A stretch of DNA of 64,000 bases from Prevotella heparinolytica. Its GTDB lineage: Bacteria > Bacteroidota > Bacteroidia > Bacteroidales > Bacteroidaceae. Of the stretch, positions 45,494 to 54,045 are shown one piece after another. The DNA lies in contig NZ_SLXB01000002.1 of assembly GCF_004342845.1 (NCBI RefSeq), positions 157,264 to 221,263 of the forward strand, read 5' to 3'. Made by a program: the position numbers and the translations under genes. Below the pieces are notes generated by a model. It had not been told where the DNA came from, ran no database searches, and saw only the letters and a list, made by a program, of their open reading frames with translations. Within the stretch, counting starts at the first letter, position 1, and each line of letters begins with the position of its first letter.

Positions 45494-47191
45494 ATGAAGG
45501 AAGAGAATAAATTGATTATTTACCAAGTATTTACCCGGCTATTTGGGAACAACAATAACCATTGTGTGAATAATGGTGGCATAGACGAGAACGGATGCGG
45601 CAAAATGGCAGATTTCTCAGCCAAGGCATTGGGAGAAATTAAGAAATTGGGGGCTACGCACATTTGGTACACAGGCATCATCGAGCATGCTACCCAGACA
45701 GATTACCGACGTTATAACATCCGTCCCGACCATCCGGCTATTGTGAAAGGGAAAGCGGGATCTCCGTATGCCATCAAAGACTATTATGATGTAGATCCGG
45801 ATCTTGCTAAAAATGTTCCGGAACGTATGAAAGAGTTCGAGAATCTGGTGCAACGCACACATCGCAGTGGCTTGAAGGTTATCATCGACTTTGTGCCCAA
45901 CCATGTAGCCCGTCAATATCATTCGGATGCTCAACCGGACGGAACCTCGCAATTGGGAACAAACGATGACGTGAATCATGCCTTTAGTCCGTACAATAAT
46001 TTCTATTATATTCCGCAATCCGAATTGCGCGGCCGATTTGACATGAAAGGACCGGCATCTGAATCTTATAGGGAGTATCCGGCAAAAGCTACCGGGAATA
46101 ATCGTTTTGATTCCTATCCCGATGCCACCGATTGGTATGAAACGGTAAAATTGAATTATGGAGTGGATTATCAGAACGGTGGGACTTGTCATTTTGACCC
46201 CATTCCCGACACTTGGCATAAGATGTTGGATATTCTGCTGTTCTGGGCAGGAAAAAACATTGATGGCTTTCGTTGCGATATGGCGGAAATGGTTCCCGTG
46301 GAGTTCTGGGAATGGGTCATCCCTCAAGTCAAGGCTGCCTATCCTTCCATTTTATTTATAGCCGAAGTCTACAATCCGGGAGAATACAAGAACTACTTGT
46401 TTAGAGGCAAATTTGATTATTTATATGATAAAGTGGGGCTTTATGATACCTTACGGGCTGTGACTTGTGGACAAGGCTCGGCAACGGATATCACACGCTC
46501 ATGGCAGAGTCTGGGGGGAATAGAGACTCGTATGTTGAACTTTTTAGAGAACCATGACGAGCAGCGCATTGCTTCTGATTTCTTTGCAGGCAATTCGCGC
46601 AAGGCGATCCCGGCACTCATTGTATCCGCATGTATGAATACCAACCCGATGATGATTTATTTCGGACAGGAATTCGGCGAACCGGGCATGGATAGTGAGG
46701 GCTTCAGCGGAAGAGACGGGCGTACTACCATTTTTGATTATTGGAGCGTTGATACAATCCGCCGTTGGCGCAATGGAGGTAAGTTCGATGGCAAAATGCT
46801 TACAGAAAAACAGAAGTATATATATGACACTTACCAACGGATACTGACACTCTGCAACGAAGAAAAAGCCATCTCGCAAGGTGCTTTTTTCGATTTGATG
46901 TATGCTAATATCGGAGGATGGCGCTTCAACGAACATAGGCAATATACTTTTTTGCGCAAGTATGAAAGTGAGTTATTGCTGTTTGTCGTAAATTTCGATC
47001 ACCTGTCAGTCGATCTTGCTATCAATATTCCCGCTCATGCTTTCAGCTTTCTGCAAATGCCACAAATCAATCAGTATGAAGCCACCGATTTGCTCAGTGG
47101 AAGAAAAGAGAGTATCAGCTTGCTTCCTTACAAGGCAACCAATGTTGCTGTTGAAGGATACGGAGGAAGAATTCTGAAGATTAGGTTATAA
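45494..47191 (+). CDS. Alpha-amylase-family glycoside hydrolase (GH13), cytoplasmic
   Basis: A 565-residue GH13 barrel enzyme without a signal peptide. Conserved regions: KVIIDFVPNHVAR (I), GFRCDMAE with the nucleophile Asp (II), FIAEVYNPG with the acid Glu (III) and NFLENHDEQRIAS with the third Asp (IV). It probably acts on intracellular alpha-glucan such as glycogen; the glgB gene lies 1.6 kb downstream. The exact bond specificity is not clear. A terminator overlaps the end of the next, convergent gene. Confidence 0.9.
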   Translation: MKEENKLIIYQVFTRLFGNNNNHCVNNGGIDENGCGKMADFSAKALGEIKKLGATHIWYTGIIEHATQTDYRRYNIRPDHPAIVKGKAGSPYAIKDYYDVDPDLAKNVPERMKEFENLVQRTHRSGLKVIIDFVPNHVARQYHSDAQPDGTSQLGTNDDVNHAFSPYNNFYYIPQSELRGRFDMKGPASESYREYPAKATGNNRFDSYPDATDWYETVKLNYGVDYQNGGTCHFDPIPDTWHKMLDILLFWAGKNIDGFRCDMAEMVPVEFWEWVIPQVKAAYPSILFIAEVYNPGEYKNYLFRGKFDYLYDKVGLYDTLRAVTCGQGSATDITRSWQSLGGIETRMLNFLENHDEQRIASDFFAGNSRKAIPALIVSACMNTNPMMIYFGQEFGEPGMDSEGFSGRDGRTTIFDYWSVDTIRRWRNGGKFDGKMLTEKQKYIYDTYQRILTLCNEEKAISQGAFFDLMYANIGGWRFNEHRQYTFLRKYESELLLFVVNFDHLSVDLAINIPAHAFSFLQMPQINQYEATDLLSGRKESISLLPYKATNVAVEGYGGRILKIRL

Positions 47192-47224
47192 GGTTGGACA
47201 GATGACAAGATAAAGGTCCGGCGA

Positions 47225-47265
47225 AAAAAATGGAGGAAGCGTTTAAATGCTTTCCTCCATTTTTG
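47225..47265 (+). terminator. Terminator of the GH13 gene, inside the 3' end of the convergent gene
   Basis: A-run then TGGAGGAAGC (47231-47240) pairs with GCTTTCCTCCA (47249-47259) with one bulge, followed by five T. The right arm also encodes the last codons of the gene at 47243-47476. Confidence 0.75.
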
Positions 47266-47476
47266 CTTTCAAGCGAATCAAATGTGTGATGGCCGGATTG
47301 TAGAATGGGTCAGGATAGTGTGCCTCTATATCGCTTAAATTTGCTTTGACATAGCGCTTCACGTCCACAATGTTTTCGGCCTCACTCAATCTGATTTGTT
47401 GAGGAAAAGAAGCTGTTCTGGCCCATGCTATCAAATCATTGACTTCTGCTTCACTGTAATTCTTGTATTCAATCAT
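47243..47476 (-). CDS. Small DUF6965-like protein
   Basis: A 77-residue soluble protein from ATG 47476: MIEYKNYSEAEVNDLIAWAR, then FPQQIRLSEAENIVDVKRYV and a C-terminus HLIRLKAKMEESI. I think it belongs to the small DUF6965 family of Bacteroidota, with moderate certainty. A start at 47539 would add a basic 21-residue tail. Its last codons form part of the GH13 terminator. Confidence 0.65.
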   Translation of the reverse strand: MIEYKNYSEAEVNDLIAWARTASFPQQIRLSEAENIVDVKRYVKANLSDIEAHYPDPFYNPAITHLIRLKAKMEESI

Positions 47477-47640
47477 CTTCCGTTCTTTTTTGCAAAGATA
47501 AAACAAATACCTCACAATCTCTTTGCCTGCTTTAAACAAAATATGGAGTTGCGATGTTGCCCAATGCTTTTTTTATCCTTCTTTGTGTTATGTTAGAAAT
47601 ATTATCCGTAAATTTGGCAGGTTAAAGGAATGAATATGAT

Positions 47641-48306
47641 ATGAATATACCCGCTATATTTCAATTTTTGAAGGAACTGTCTGCTAATAATAATCGTGAA
47701 TGGTTCAATGCTCATCGGGAACTGTATGAATTGGTTCGTAACGAGTTTGAAGAATTGCTTACTGTTATCATTTCCCGTATTTCTTTGTTTGATGAAAGCA
47801 TTCGTGGCATAGAGGCAAAAGATTGTACTTACCGTATTTATCGTGACATACGTTTTTCCGAAGACAAGACACCTTATAAAACTCATTTGGGAGGATACAT
47901 CAACGCCAAAGGGAAGAAGTCCGACCATTGCGGCTATTATATCCATTTGGAACCTGGTAATTGTATGTTGGCAGGAGGAAGCTATTGCCCCCCTCCTCCC
48001 CTCTTGAAAGCTTTGCGACAGGCTGTTTATGATAATATCGATGAATTTCGTGGCATAGTAGAAGATCCGTCTTTCAAGCAATACTTTCCCGTTATAGGAG
48101 AAAATTTCCTGAAAACAGCTCCTAAGGGCTTCCCAAAAGATTACCCTTACCTGAAATATCTTCAATGTAAGGAATATACGGTTGCTTGCCAATTACCGGA
48201 CAGTTTCTTCTTGCCCCCTGATTTTCTGGAGCGTACGGATGACATTCTTAAGCAGATGAAACGTTTTTCTGACTTTGTAAATTATACGATAGATGATTTT
48301 GAATAG
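47641..48306 (+). CDS. DUF2461 family protein
   Basis: A 221-residue protein matching DUF2461 throughout: FLKELSANNNREWFNAHRELY, CTYRIYRDIRFSEDKTPYKTHLG, GYYIHLEPGNCMLAGGSYCP and KGFPKDYPYLKYLQCKEYTV. The role of the family is unknown. A -7 box TAAATTTG is at 47609-47616. The next gene follows by 38 bp. Confidence 0.88.
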   Translation: MNIPAIFQFLKELSANNNREWFNAHRELYELVRNEFEELLTVIISRISLFDESIRGIEAKDCTYRIYRDIRFSEDKTPYKTHLGGYINAKGKKSDHCGYYIHLEPGNCMLAGGSYCPPPPLLKALRQAVYDNIDEFRGIVEDPSFKQYFPVIGENFLKTAPKGFPKDYPYLKYLQCKEYTVACQLPDSFFLPPDFLERTDDILKQMKRFSDFVNYTIDDFE

Positions 48307-48344
48307 TTTACCCATATAATAAACTTGCTAAAACATTAAATATT

Positions 48345-48791
48345 ATGATTATAGACAAACTTGAAAATATAGAAAAATATGTTTCGTTGAATCCTCTGTT
48401 TGCACAAGCCTTTGACTTTTTGAAATCTCACGACTTGAATACCCTCGAAATCGGTAAGATTGAACTGAAAGGAAAAGACTTGATGGCCAATGTGACACAA
48501 ACAAAATCTAAAACCAAGCAAGAGGCCAAGTTGGAAACTCACAGAGAATATATTGACATTCAAATACCGCTTTCGGGGACGGAAACAATGGGATATACCA
48601 CTTCCAAAGATTGTGTTCCCGCCGATTCTGTCTACAATGCAGAGAAGGATATCACTTTCTATGAAGGATTGGCCGAAAGTTATATCGAAGTGAAACCAGG
48701 CATGTTTGCCATTTTCTTTCCTCAAGACGGACACGCTCCGGGCATCACTGCTGAAGGCGTGAAGAAAGTAATAATAAAAGTAAAAGCATAA
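48345..48791 (+). CDS. YhcH/YjgK/YiaL family protein (DUF386)
   Basis: A 148-residue cupin-like protein with the family pattern LETHREYIDIQIPLSGTETM, FYEGLAESYIEVKPGMFAIFFPQDGHAPGI. Relatives act on anomers of sialic acid or related sugars, and metal-binding His and Glu residues are present (H and E in LETHREYIDI, H in DGHAPG). The local partner is unclear; glgB follows by 30 bp. Confidence 0.85.
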   Translation: MIIDKLENIEKYVSLNPLFAQAFDFLKSHDLNTLEIGKIELKGKDLMANVTQTKSKTKQEAKLETHREYIDIQIPLSGTETMGYTTSKDCVPADSVYNAEKDITFYEGLAESYIEVKPGMFAIFFPQDGHAPGITAEGVKKVIIKVKA

Positions 48792-48821
48792 ATTTATCAA
48801 ATATCCCCAAAACAATCCTTT

Positions 48822-50831
48822 ATGGAGACACTGAATTTGATTAAAAACGACCCTTGGCTGGAGCCTTATGCCGAGGCCATCAACGGACGTCATCAGTATG
48901 CCGTCGACAAAGAAGCCGAATTGACCGACGAAGGAAAGCAGAGCTTATCTGATTTTGCAGACGGCTACATGTATTTTGGCCTGCATCGCACAGATGATGG
49001 TTGGGTGTTTCGTGAGTGGGCACCGAATGCAACCGAAATCTTTCTGGTAGGCACATTCAACGACTGGAAAGAAGATAAGAAATACAGTCTGAAGCGAAAA
49101 ACGAATGGTAATTGGGAGATAAAACTTCCGGCCGATGCCATGAAACATGGTGACTTATATAAACTGATGGTACATTGGGACGGCGGTTACGGCGAACGTA
49201 TTCCGGCATGGGCTACCCGTGTGGTGCAGGACGAACAGACCAAAATATTCAGTGCACAAGTCTGGACGCCGGAGAAAGCGTATAAGATGAAGAAACGTTC
49301 CTTTAAACCGACCACCGATCCTTTGCTGATATATGAATGCCATATCGGTATGGCTCAACAGGAGGAGAAGGTGGGAAGCTATCGGGAATTTCAGGAAAAA
49401 GTTCTTCCGCGCATAGCCAGGCAGGGTTATAACTGCATACAGATAATGGCCATTCAAGAGCATCCCTATTACGGTAGTTTCGGATATCATGTTTCCAGTT
49501 TCTTTGCGCCATCCTCCCGTTTCGGTACCCCGGAAGAACTGAAAGAATTGATTGATACGGCCCATGGTATGAATATTGCCGTCATCATGGATATTGTTCA
49601 TTCTCATGCAGTGAAAAATGAAGTGGAGGGTTTGGGGAATTTTGCCGGTGATCCTAACCAATACTTCTATCCCGACGGGCGACGTGAACATCCGGCTTGG
49701 GATTCTCTATGTTTTGATTATGGAAAAAATGAAGTTATACACTTCTTATTATCCAACTGTAAGTACTGGCTGGAAGAATTTCATTTTGACGGCTTCCGTT
49801 TTGACGGTGTAACATCTATGTTGTATTACAGCCACGGTTTAGGCGAAGCGTTCTGTAACTATGAAGACTACTTTAACGGTCATCAGGATGATAATGCCAT
49901 TTGTTATCTGACCCTTGCCAACAAGCTTATCCACCAAGTAAACCCCAAAGCCATAACGATTGCCGAAGAAGTTTCGGGAATGCCCGGATTGGCAGCCAAG
50001 TACGAAGATGGCGGTTATGGATTTGACTATCGCATGGCAATGAACATTCCCGACTATTGGATTAAGACAATCAAAGAAAAAATAGATGAAGACTGGAAAC
50101 CGTCAAGTATGTTTTGGGAAGTCACCAATCGTAGAAAAGATGAAAAGACAATCTCTTATACGGAGAGTCATGACCAGGCATTGGTGGGCGACAAAACCAT
50201 CATTTTCCGTCTGGTGGATGCCGATATGTACTGGCACATGCAGAAGGGAGATGAGAATTATACGGTGAATCGCGGTATAGCTCTTCATAAAATGATACGT
50301 TTGTTGACAGCAACGACTATCAATGGCGGCTATCTGAACTTTATGGGCAATGAGTTCGGCCATCCTGAATGGATTGATTTTCCTCGTGAAGGTAACAGTT
50401 GGTCGTGCAAATATGCTCGCCGTCAATGGAATTTGGTGGACAATCCTCAATTGGCATATCATTACATGGGCGATTTTGATACGGCAATGCTCGAAGTGGT
50501 GAAAAGCGTGAAGAACTTCCAGGCTTCACCGGTTCAGGAAATATGGCATAATGACGGCGATCAGGTATTGGCTTATATGCGCAAGAATTTGGTTTTTGTG
50601 TTTAACTTCAACCCTAAACAGTCTTTCACAGACTATGGCTTCCTTGTTCCGGCAGGAACATACGAGGTCATTCTGAACACGGATAATCCTGCATTTGGCG
50701 GCAATGGTTTTGCAGATGATACAGTGAAACATTTCACCAATCACGATCCATTGTACAAAAAGGAAAAGAAAGAATGGCTGAAGCTCTATGTACCGGCACG
50801 TACAGCTGTCGTGTTGAGAAAAATCGAGTAA
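48822..50831 (+). CDS. glgB: 1,4-alpha-glucan branching enzyme
   Basis: Makes alpha-1,6 branches in glycogen. 669 residues: an N-terminal CBM48 (YFGLHRTDDGWVFREWAPNA, VGTFNDWKED), the GH13 barrel with DIVHSHAVKN, FDGFRFDGVTSMLYYSHG (nucleophile Asp), AEEVSGMPG (acid Glu) and YTESHDQALVGD, then a C-terminal beta domain. The FDGVTSMLYYSHG and EVSGMPG sequences resemble the eukaryote-like GH13_8 group rather than E. coli GlgB, as is usual for Bacteroidota. Confidence 0.95.
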   Translation: METLNLIKNDPWLEPYAEAINGRHQYAVDKEAELTDEGKQSLSDFADGYMYFGLHRTDDGWVFREWAPNATEIFLVGTFNDWKEDKKYSLKRKTNGNWEIKLPADAMKHGDLYKLMVHWDGGYGERIPAWATRVVQDEQTKIFSAQVWTPEKAYKMKKRSFKPTTDPLLIYECHIGMAQQEEKVGSYREFQEKVLPRIARQGYNCIQIMAIQEHPYYGSFGYHVSSFFAPSSRFGTPEELKELIDTAHGMNIAVIMDIVHSHAVKNEVEGLGNFAGDPNQYFYPDGRREHPAWDSLCFDYGKNEVIHFLLSNCKYWLEEFHFDGFRFDGVTSMLYYSHGLGEAFCNYEDYFNGHQDDNAICYLTLANKLIHQVNPKAITIAEEVSGMPGLAAKYEDGGYGFDYRMAMNIPDYWIKTIKEKIDEDWKPSSMFWEVTNRRKDEKTISYTESHDQALVGDKTIIFRLVDADMYWHMQKGDENYTVNRGIALHKMIRLLTATTINGGYLNFMGNEFGHPEWIDFPREGNSWSCKYARRQWNLVDNPQLAYHYMGDFDTAMLEVVKSVKNFQASPVQEIWHNDGDQVLAYMRKNLVFVFNFNPKQSFTDYGFLVPAGTYEVILNTDNPAFGGNGFADDTVKHFTNHDPLYKKEKKEWLKLYVPARTAVVLRKIE

Positions 50832-50838
50832 TAAATAT

Positions 50839-50908
50839 CAGACACGGAATCTCACATATTTACATGATGTTCGTATGTCTATCCGTAAATCTGGAAATTC
50901 CGTGTCTG
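50839..50908. terminator. Inverted repeat after glgB, probable terminator
   Basis: 12-bp arms CAGACACGGAAT (50839-50850) and ATTCCGTGTCTG (50897-50908) surround a 46-nt region that can itself pair through TTTAC/GTAAA. It lies between convergent genes. There is no strong T run, so Rho-independent action is uncertain. Confidence 0.55.
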
Positions 50909-50921
50909 AACCTGAAACCTT

Positions 50922-51635
50922 TTAATTCAATTGGGTATTAATGAAGTTTATCATTGTTTTTGCATTATCCAGCATTTTCTTTTGACCCGGATTGCCGGCA
51001 GAGAGTAATGGAATAAGCTTATCCAAATATTCTTTAGCTTCTTTAAACTCTACTTTAGCTTTTTCCTTATCTGTCTTCAAAGCAACGGCTCCCTTACTGT
51101 AATATAAAGTTCCCAGACCGTTAAGGGCATTTACATTATCTTCTTGAATCGTTATTGCTTGCTTATAGGCATCTACCGCAGCATCGGTCTTTTGGGCTTT
51201 CTGTGCCATGATTCCCTGATTTACATAATAAGTGGCATATAATCTCGTTAATGTTTGGTTATCCGGATTTGCTTCCAGTCCTTCTTTTAAAGTTGCTACA
51301 TATTCGTCATTCTTCTTCAAATTTTTCAATGCCCCGGCTTTTCCTATATAAGCATTTGCCAAATTATATTTCTTTTGGATGGCGATATCGAAATATTTCA
51401 GAGCTTCGGCCGGTTTCTTTATCTTATCGGCACAAACGCCGCAGTTGTATGCGATTACAGAGTCTTGATTATTTGTTTGTGTCAAATAAGTGCTGAAATT
51501 CGTATAAGCTACCTGATAGTTTTTAGCCTCAAGAGCAGCTTTACCATCATTTACCAATTGTGCAGGATCAGCATTTTGTGCAAAGAAATTTGCGGCTACA
51601 CAACATAGTGTAATAGATAAGATTAATTTTTTCAT
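50922..51635 (-). CDS. Exported TPR-repeat protein
   Basis: A 237-residue protein with a signal peptide MKKLILSITLCCVAANFFAQ (cleavage near FAQ-NA) followed by about five tetratricopeptide repeats from residue 24 to 215, including AEALKYFDIAIQKKYNLANAY and AAVDAYKQAITIQEDNVNAL. TPR units bind partner proteins, so a periplasmic scaffold role is likely. No enzyme motif. It has its own promoter at 51665-51695. Confidence 0.85.
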   Translation of the reverse strand: MKKLILSITLCCVAANFFAQNADPAQLVNDGKAALEAKNYQVAYTNFSTYLTQTNNQDSVIAYNCGVCADKIKKPAEALKYFDIAIQKKYNLANAYIGKAGALKNLKKNDEYVATLKEGLEANPDNQTLTRLYATYYVNQGIMAQKAQKTDAAVDAYKQAITIQEDNVNALNGLGTLYYSKGAVALKTDKEKAKVEFKEAKEYLDKLIPLLSAGNPGQKKMLDNAKTMINFINTQLN

Positions 51636-51664
51636 ACGTTTTATATTAATTAAAAGTTGATTTT

Positions 51665-51695
51665 CAAAAATAGTCAGCTAAGATATAGTAGCAAA
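51665..51695 (-). promoter_or_regulatory. Promoter of the TPR protein gene
   Basis: Minus-strand -33 box TTTG (51695-51692), 19-bp spacer, -7 box TATTTTTG (51672-51665), 30 bp before the ATG. Confidence 0.75.
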
Positions 51696-51872
51696 ACCTT
51701 TTTAACTTTTTTGAGCTTTTTAGAAAGGCTGTAACAAGTGTTATTTTACGTGAACGCATATGAGGTTAATGCTTCCAATTCCAAATTGATTGACCCAATA
51801 TAGTTTCTTTATCCATTTACAACAAACTGAGAAAAGCGTATCTATAAAAAACGGATTGGCAGACAAGCAGCA

Positions 51873-53324
51873 CTATAACCCTAATGGTAAATCGCTGATG
51901 TACCATAGTATGAGCAAAACCGTCCAAAAGAATAAAATGGTAAGTGAATATTTCCATGTATATTTCAGAAGCGAACCATAGGTTGCTTTTTTATCATATT
52001 GCTGCATATAAGTCAGAACGAGTGGCATGTAAAAGATAAAGGGGGTAATGGCATTGGTGGCACTGTCGCCAATGCGATAAGCACATTGGGTCATGTCCGG
52101 CGAAATGCCCATACCCGCCAATACCGGAACAAAGATGAATGACATGAAAGTCCATTTGGCGGTGGCCGATACCATAATCGTGTTGACCAAGGCAGTGAAC
52201 AGAATGAACAATATCAGAATCCATATACTGCTTAAACGTACAGAAGAAAGCAAATTTGCTCCCATGATGGCTATGCATCTGTCCAGATGAGAATACTCGA
52301 AACATGCAAACATTTGTGCGGCAAAGAAAGTTATCACAAAGTACACACTTAGCAATTTCATGGGTTGCGTCAGTCCTTCTATCACATCACCGTCCGTGCG
52401 ATAACGTCCCGAAGCAAAACCGTACACCATCCCTGTTAATCCTATGCCAAGAGATAACAAAAAGAGAATGCCCACGATGAAAGGAGAACGAATCAGTCCA
52501 CCATTGACGCTCCGTAGTATGCCCCATGGAGAGAAAGTTGCCCATATGATAATACCGGTGTACAGCAAAGCCACCATAACGGCTCCTATCATAGCCCTTC
52601 GTTCTTTTCGGGATAATTGTTTGTATCCGCTGAAACGAATGTTGCCTCCGTACTCGCCTAAACCGGGTAACAAGCTCTTACGGGTTATATAATAAATGAC
52701 AAATGTGAGCAGGAAAGTAGAAGCAAAGAAAAAATAATAATTGCACAGAGGTCCCGTTTGCCCGGAAGCAATGTTCGACATATCAGCTGCTTCTTGAGTA
52801 GAAGCGGCAAGCATCGGATCCAAAGTAGTCAAAAAGATATTAGCGCTATATCCGCAAGAGACAGAAACGTATGCTGTGATTATTCCCCCTATGGGATGCA
52901 AGCCAACGGATTGGAATAAAGTGGCTGCTATGGGGAGCAAAATGATATATCCTGCATCTCCCACCACATTGGAGAGCAAGCCTAAGATTATCACCCAAAC
53001 AAGCGTACGCCAAGGAGCGAGCTTGCTCCGTACTCCTCTGCGGATACATGCGTCAATGAATCCCGAATGTTGAGCCACACCGATTCCAAACATAGCTACA
53101 ATCACCAAACCCAGAGGAGCAAATCCCGTAAAGTTGGTGATTACATGGCGCAATAGCCAGCGTATGCCTTCCGGACTCAGTAAGCTTTGCACGCGTATCT
53201 CCTCGCCCGTCTGCGGATGCAGCACGCTCAAACCATAGATGTCAAATATCCATGATAGGAGGATGACTGCCAGCGTCAACAGGAAGAACATCGTGGCGGG
53301 GTGTGGCATGCGCTGTCTACTCAT
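51873..53324 (-). CDS. AbgT-family transporter
   Basis: A 483-residue inner-membrane protein with about 12 hydrophobic segments and the AbgT pattern (FTGFAPLGLVIVAMFGIGVA, NVVGDAGYIILLPIAATLF, then AYVSVSCGYSANIFLTTLDP). Family members import p-aminobenzoyl-glutamate or export sulfonamides; which applies here is open. From ATG 53324 it overlaps the preceding helix-turn-helix gene by 8 bp (ATGAGTAG), so it is in the sensor/regulator operon. A start at 53345 would lengthen the overlap. Confidence 0.88.
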   Translation of the reverse strand: MSRQRMPHPATMFFLLTLAVILLSWIFDIYGLSVLHPQTGEEIRVQSLLSPEGIRWLLRHVITNFTGFAPLGLVIVAMFGIGVAQHSGFIDACIRRGVRSKLAPWRTLVWVIILGLLSNVVGDAGYIILLPIAATLFQSVGLHPIGGIITAYVSVSCGYSANIFLTTLDPMLAASTQEAADMSNIASGQTGPLCNYYFFFASTFLLTFVIYYITRKSLLPGLGEYGGNIRFSGYKQLSRKERRAMIGAVMVALLYTGIIIWATFSPWGILRSVNGGLIRSPFIVGILFLLSLGIGLTGMVYGFASGRYRTDGDVIEGLTQPMKLLSVYFVITFFAAQMFACFEYSHLDRCIAIMGANLLSSVRLSSIWILILFILFTALVNTIMVSATAKWTFMSFIFVPVLAGMGISPDMTQCAYRIGDSATNAITPFIFYMPLVLTYMQQYDKKATYGSLLKYTWKYSLTILFFWTVLLILWYISDLPLGL

Positions 53325-53655
53325 CGTCGGCTTCCAGATTGTCAATGTTCAAGATGCGGAGTTCTAATGCGCGTACTGCCAGTCGGGTGGCATTCACCCC
53401 CACTCGTTCGTCGGGAGAAAAAAGACGTCCCACCAAATCGTTCTGACGCTTCTCCAACGACTTCACTCCAAACGGCATACCTTTCAGGTTGGCTATCATC
53501 TCCTTGGTATATCCCAATGCCAGATGGCGAAGGAACCGCTCGTCGTACTCATCGATGTCGTAGCTGATAATAGCTTCCTGACGTTTTGCGTCATTCAATA
53601 CCGATTTTTTAAATCGCTCTACAATCTTCTCTAAGATAGGATGATTGAAGACCAT
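53317..53655 (-). CDS. DNA-binding half of a response regulator (separate frame)
   Basis: 112 residues from an ATG inside the A7 run: MVFNHPILEKIVERFKKSVL, then a LuxR-like helix-turn-helix area (FLRHLALGYTKEMIANLKGM, GVKSLEKRQNDLVGRL). Alone it lacks a receiver. It reads as the direct continuation of the receiver gene in the -1 frame: joining the two gives a 241-residue regulator of normal size. It could also be made separately by restart at the overlapping ATG. It overlaps the AbgT gene by 8 bp. Confidence 0.75.
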   Translation of the reverse strand: MVFNHPILEKIVERFKKSVLNDAKRQEAIISYDIDEYDERFLRHLALGYTKEMIANLKGMPFGVKSLEKRQNDLVGRLFSPDERVGVNATRLAVRALELRILNIDNLEADDE

Positions 53656-54041
53656 TTTTTTCCATCCATCACGGCTTGCACATCGGTTTTGGTAAGCAGT
53701 TCTCCGGTTTTCAGAATAATACCGTCTGCTCCGGCCTCAAGTACATCTACCCATAACTTCTCGTTCAGGATTTCTCCGGTGAATATCAGGACATGCACGT
53801 CGGGGTAACGTTTGATAATGTTGCGGCAGATATCGACTCCGATGGTGGTAGAGCCTCCCAAACCTAAGTCCAGCAAGACGAGGTCAGGCACACCGTTTTC
53901 CATCAAAGTCCAAAACTCTTGTTCGGTCATAGCAGTGCCAATGACCTCTGCATTGGGTATTTCATGGCGGAAGATTTCTTCCGTGCCTTTCAGTTCGAGT
54001 TTGACATCTTCAACGATGATTACTTTGAAATTTTTGTTCAT
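53631..54041 (-). CDS. Response regulator receiver domain (C-terminus in another frame)
   Basis: 136 residues from ATG 54041, 4 bp after the sensor stop. Receiver features: acidic pair Glu 11-Asp 12, phospho-acceptor Asp 58 in LVLLDLGLG, Thr 88 in IFTGE, Lys 111 in ILKTGE. After AVMDGKK the frame adds WSSIILS and stops; the -1 frame from the same point continues into the helix-turn-helix part. So in-frame translation gives a receiver only. Confidence 0.85.
   Translation of the reverse strand: MNKNFKVIIVEDVKLELKGTEEIFRHEIPNAEVIGTAMTEQEFWTLMENGVPDLVLLDLGLGGSTTIGVDICRNIIKRYPDVHVLIFTGEILNEKLWVDVLEAGADGIILKTGELLTKTDVQAVMDGKKWSSIILS
53655..53661 (-). other. A_AAA_AAA slippery heptamer at the receiver/HTH junction
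   Basis: In the receiver frame the codons are GGA AAA AAA TGG, the canonical -1 slippery arrangement. A one-base back-slip moves directly into the ATG GTC TTC frame of the DNA-binding part. Seven consecutive A also allow polymerase slippage or a sequencing miscount (A8 would fuse the frames). No strong downstream stem is evident; a weak CGATTT-AAA-AAATCG hairpin lies near 53603-53617. Confidence 0.6.
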
Positions 54042-54045
54042 ATCT

